Shown here in pieces: positions 45,162-64,000 of a stretch of 64,000 nucleotides of DNA (position 1 is the stretch's first letter; each line of letters starts with the position of its first letter). Position numbers and translations under genes: made by a program. The stretch covers positions 4,600,449 to 4,664,448 of the forward strand of contig CM041534.1 of NCBI GenBank assembly GCA_023238725.1. The letters run 5' to 3'. Under the pieces are notes generated by a model. That model did no database searches. It saw nothing but the letters and a program-made list of their open reading frames with translations, and was not told the DNA's origin. The DNA comes from Scortum barcoo (lineage: Eukaryota; Chordata; Actinopteri; Centrarchiformes; Terapontidae).

Positions 45162-46600
45162 ATTTCCAGCTTGCATCTGTAGAACTTGCATACCATTTTG
45201 CTGTTGTTAAAACTATTTGCAAAGTAAACTAAGTTGGGCAACCATGAGTTTATATTTTTATACAACAACCCATTTATATGTTAATTACTTGAAAAAGTTT
45301 TGTTCAGTTATGGAGGTTTTATGCACATACATCTATCACATTATAAATGGGTTGACTTTGAATGGCAATAACAACAGCTTGATGTGTATTTCTTTTTTTG
45401 TCAAAAACGATCTCATTAGGATCACAGAACAGCAACATAATAGACCTTGTTCAAGGCAGATATTTTGACTCTTTGTAGCAGGAAAGACGTGTGTTACCAA
45501 CAAGAGCTTAATTCCATTAAGTGTCCCAATAATCAGCCAAGATACAAAACAGCAGTGCCTTGGACATGGCTGATATAAATGGGATGCAGTTGTTATTGTG
45601 CTCTTCCTGCTCATGTCAAACATGACTGCAGTCTCTTCTGAGTATAGTACCAAAATGATAAAAATATAAAGTCCTAATCCAAGAGAAGTCATGTTGATAT
45701 TGTAACGTATTTAATCCGTATTCATGAAGGTCACTGCAGTAGACACCATTTTGCGTTGCAGCAACAGAGCTGGTTACAGCGATGGACTGTCTTTGGGATT
45801 TTGTAATAAATACCCAAGTATCTGAAATGTTTTTTCCCCACAGTTGAACTTTGTGACATCATTTGCCTGTTGTACACATTTAAAAGTAGCCATATAGTCT
45901 GATATACCAGAGGGTGCTGGTACTTCATCTTTCTTTATTAACTGAGCCTTAAAGTGCTGCTCATCTGAGCACATTTAGACAGTAAACAAAATAACAAAAT
46001 CACAGAATCTAATCCAACACCAGAGTATGGCATCCAAGACTGGTGTACCGCTGAATCAAGAGCTCTCTGACGCTCTAAAGAAGCATTAAACATGGGATTC
46101 CCTGGTCCTCAGATAGGCTGGACTGAATTTGGTTTATAAAGTACTAAAACATTTGGACCAGAGCCAGACTTCTGCCTGATGTTCACTTCCAGCTGAAGCC
46201 TGAATGAGTTTTAAAAGACGTTCCTGTTTCGGTGCGGTCTCCTGGCCAGCCCCAGCAGACCCCAGGCCAACATTTACAATTGTCCTGTAAATGTGCAAAG
46301 TCAGCCGACAGAAACACACTCTGGAAATGGAGAAGTTCTAACTGTAGAAGTGTTTCATCACATCGGTTTGTACAATATATCAGTGGACTACAAACTGCAA
46401 AATCTCTTTCATCCCTTTTATGCCTGATGATCAACTTTCTCAGTATTTATTAACCATTCCTTTTAAAACCGCTCACATTTTATGGGGTGCGGCTGAATGT
46501 GCAGCAATGTCACTGGATATGAAAATGTGAGCTGTACTGTGTTCATCTCCTGCACATGACTTATGTAAGACACAATCAGACTGTTCTTGACAAACAAGAA
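45162..46600. other. Interval between ptrh2 and the cltc 3' end (convergent genes)
   Basis: It holds the ptrh2 3' UTR; a plus-strand AATAAA occurs at about 45806 ('tttgtaataaatacccaag'). No other gene was recognised. The two genes converge here. Confidence 0.5.
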
Positions 46601-46603
46601 GCC

Positions 46604-46609
46604 TTTATT
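46604..46609 (-). terminator. Candidate cltc polyadenylation signal
   Basis: AATAAA on the minus strand ('aaaataaaggcttcttgttt'), about 1.15 kb past the cltc stop codon, giving a 3' UTR of about 46590-47758. Other weaker sites are possible. Confidence 0.5.
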
Positions 46610-47758
46610 TTTTTTAAGTGGAAAACAAAACCGCTGTTTCATTCATTATGATCCTGATTATGCACAATCAAGTATCTTAAGTGCACAATTTAATTCTAAG
46701 GTAATTTAGATAAGAATATAAGTTCAAAGGAGTTAATGATTGATTTTCTGTATACACACAAGCCTTTGATAAAAACTTCAAATTACCACGAGTCCTGTGA
46801 TATTGTTTCTGAATCGGGTGAGCAGGTCAACTGAAAAGGTTAAAAGGCAACCCTCAACAGGACATGAGGAGAATTAAGTTTGAAAACTTTTCCTGCACAC
46901 TCAATGACGGTAACCTAAAATGTCTCGAGCAGAAACAAACCGCAGCATAAAGAAGGGGCATGTTAGTCCAACAAACAAGTCTGCAGTCCCTCCTGAGGTG
47001 GAATGGTTGCACGTTAGAGCAGTATTTAAAGCACATGGAAATGTCAATGCAAATTTGTTTGGAGAGTCCTGCATAGGCTTTGCTGGAAAGAATCAAACTT
47101 TCCTGTAAATCGTATGTAAAATACTCTCTTGGGTTTTCTTCAAGAAACAGTCCTGAAGTGTCTGTGTGTGGGCGCATGACTGGTACAACGTAGTGTTTCA
47201 GGATTGTGATCATAGAAGCGGCAGTCTCATGTTCAAATATAGAAGAACATAGTAGCAATTTTTGTGTCTGAATATACAATAATTAAATGCATTTTACAGT
47301 CGGACAGAATAAGCTGCTCACACACATCAAAAGGAAGAGGCTCTACATTAATTTCTTCTCACTACAGAGTGCAAATCAGATGCTTCACAACAGACCTTTT
47401 TTTTTTTTTTAAACTGAGAAGAGGACTAGCTCTTCCCACAAGCCCCCCGTTGTACATAAACCATTTCCCATTCAAATAAAATAGACAAAAGAAATTAATC
47501 TAGTCAAATACGGAATGTGAGAAAATTAATCTTTGTGATTCAATCTTTTTCTTTGACAACAGAAATAAAACTGAGTCCTTCATAACAGTTTAAAAAGGGG
47601 AAAAAAGGTTTTTTAAAAAAGAAAAGAAAAAGGTTTGTCTGTATTGTCCCTTGCTCCATGTAGGAAGCAGAGAGAGACAATAATGGTCTGGTGAAGGACT
47701 GTGGGAGATGGATGGATGGAGCTCCAGCCTGCATGTGGAGAGAAGGGGGGGGGGGTCT

Positions 47759-63931
<16,173 letters not shown>

Positions 63932-64000
63932 CTAAAGGAGGAGAAAGATGGCAGGAGGCAGGCCCCAGAAGATTGTTATAGTCTCTGACAACACATACAT

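Overview
The window is nuclear DNA of a ray-finned (teleost) fish. Evidence: intron-rich vertebrate genes with GT-AG splicing, dense CA/GA/TA microsatellites, and the repeat types typical of fish (L2/Rex-like LINE, Harbinger, hAT, Ty3/gypsy and BEL/Pao elements). No prokaryotic, organellar or CRISPR feature is seen.

Layout. (1) 1-22,280: the 5' half of vmp1 (vacuole membrane protein 1, an ER scramblase needed for autophagy) on the minus strand. Five coding exons give residues 1-221; the rest lies off the left edge. (2) 22,280-43,700: a TE-shredded interval with the remains of an unrecognised coiled-coil gene that may end in a transmembrane segment. Its exons are spread over 14 kb, and a partial second copy lies at 42.9-43.7 kb. 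Into it are inserted a solo gypsy LTR, a 5' gypsy half carrying nested Harbinger and hAT elements, a BEL/Pao 3' half with its 3' LTR, a 1.2-kb TG...CA insertion, interspersed repeats and an L2/CR1-type LINE. (3) 43,700-45,160: ptrh2 (mitochondrial peptidyl-tRNA hydrolase 2/Bit1), plus strand, with one coding exon. (4) 46,600-64,000: cltc (clathrin heavy chain), minus strand. It has 28 constitutive exons plus a 21-nt cassette microexon, covering about residue 84 to the stop; the first two or so exons lie off the right edge.

The order vmp1 - ptrh2 - cltc and their relative orientations match the human CLTC-PTRH2-VMP1 block, so the host-gene backbone is an ancient synteny. The unusual part is the roughly 23 kb of coiled-coil gene and TE material between vmp1 and ptrh2, which lie close together and divergent in mammals. 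Main points of interest are the clathrin microexon, the unrecognised coiled-coil gene and its duplication, a gypsy/BEL mosaic with no LTR at the junction, a perfect in-frame 348-bp tandem duplication in the BEL integrase, and a 25-residue expansion in a vmp1 loop. All calls come from reading the sequence and remembered protein families; no search or alignment was run.
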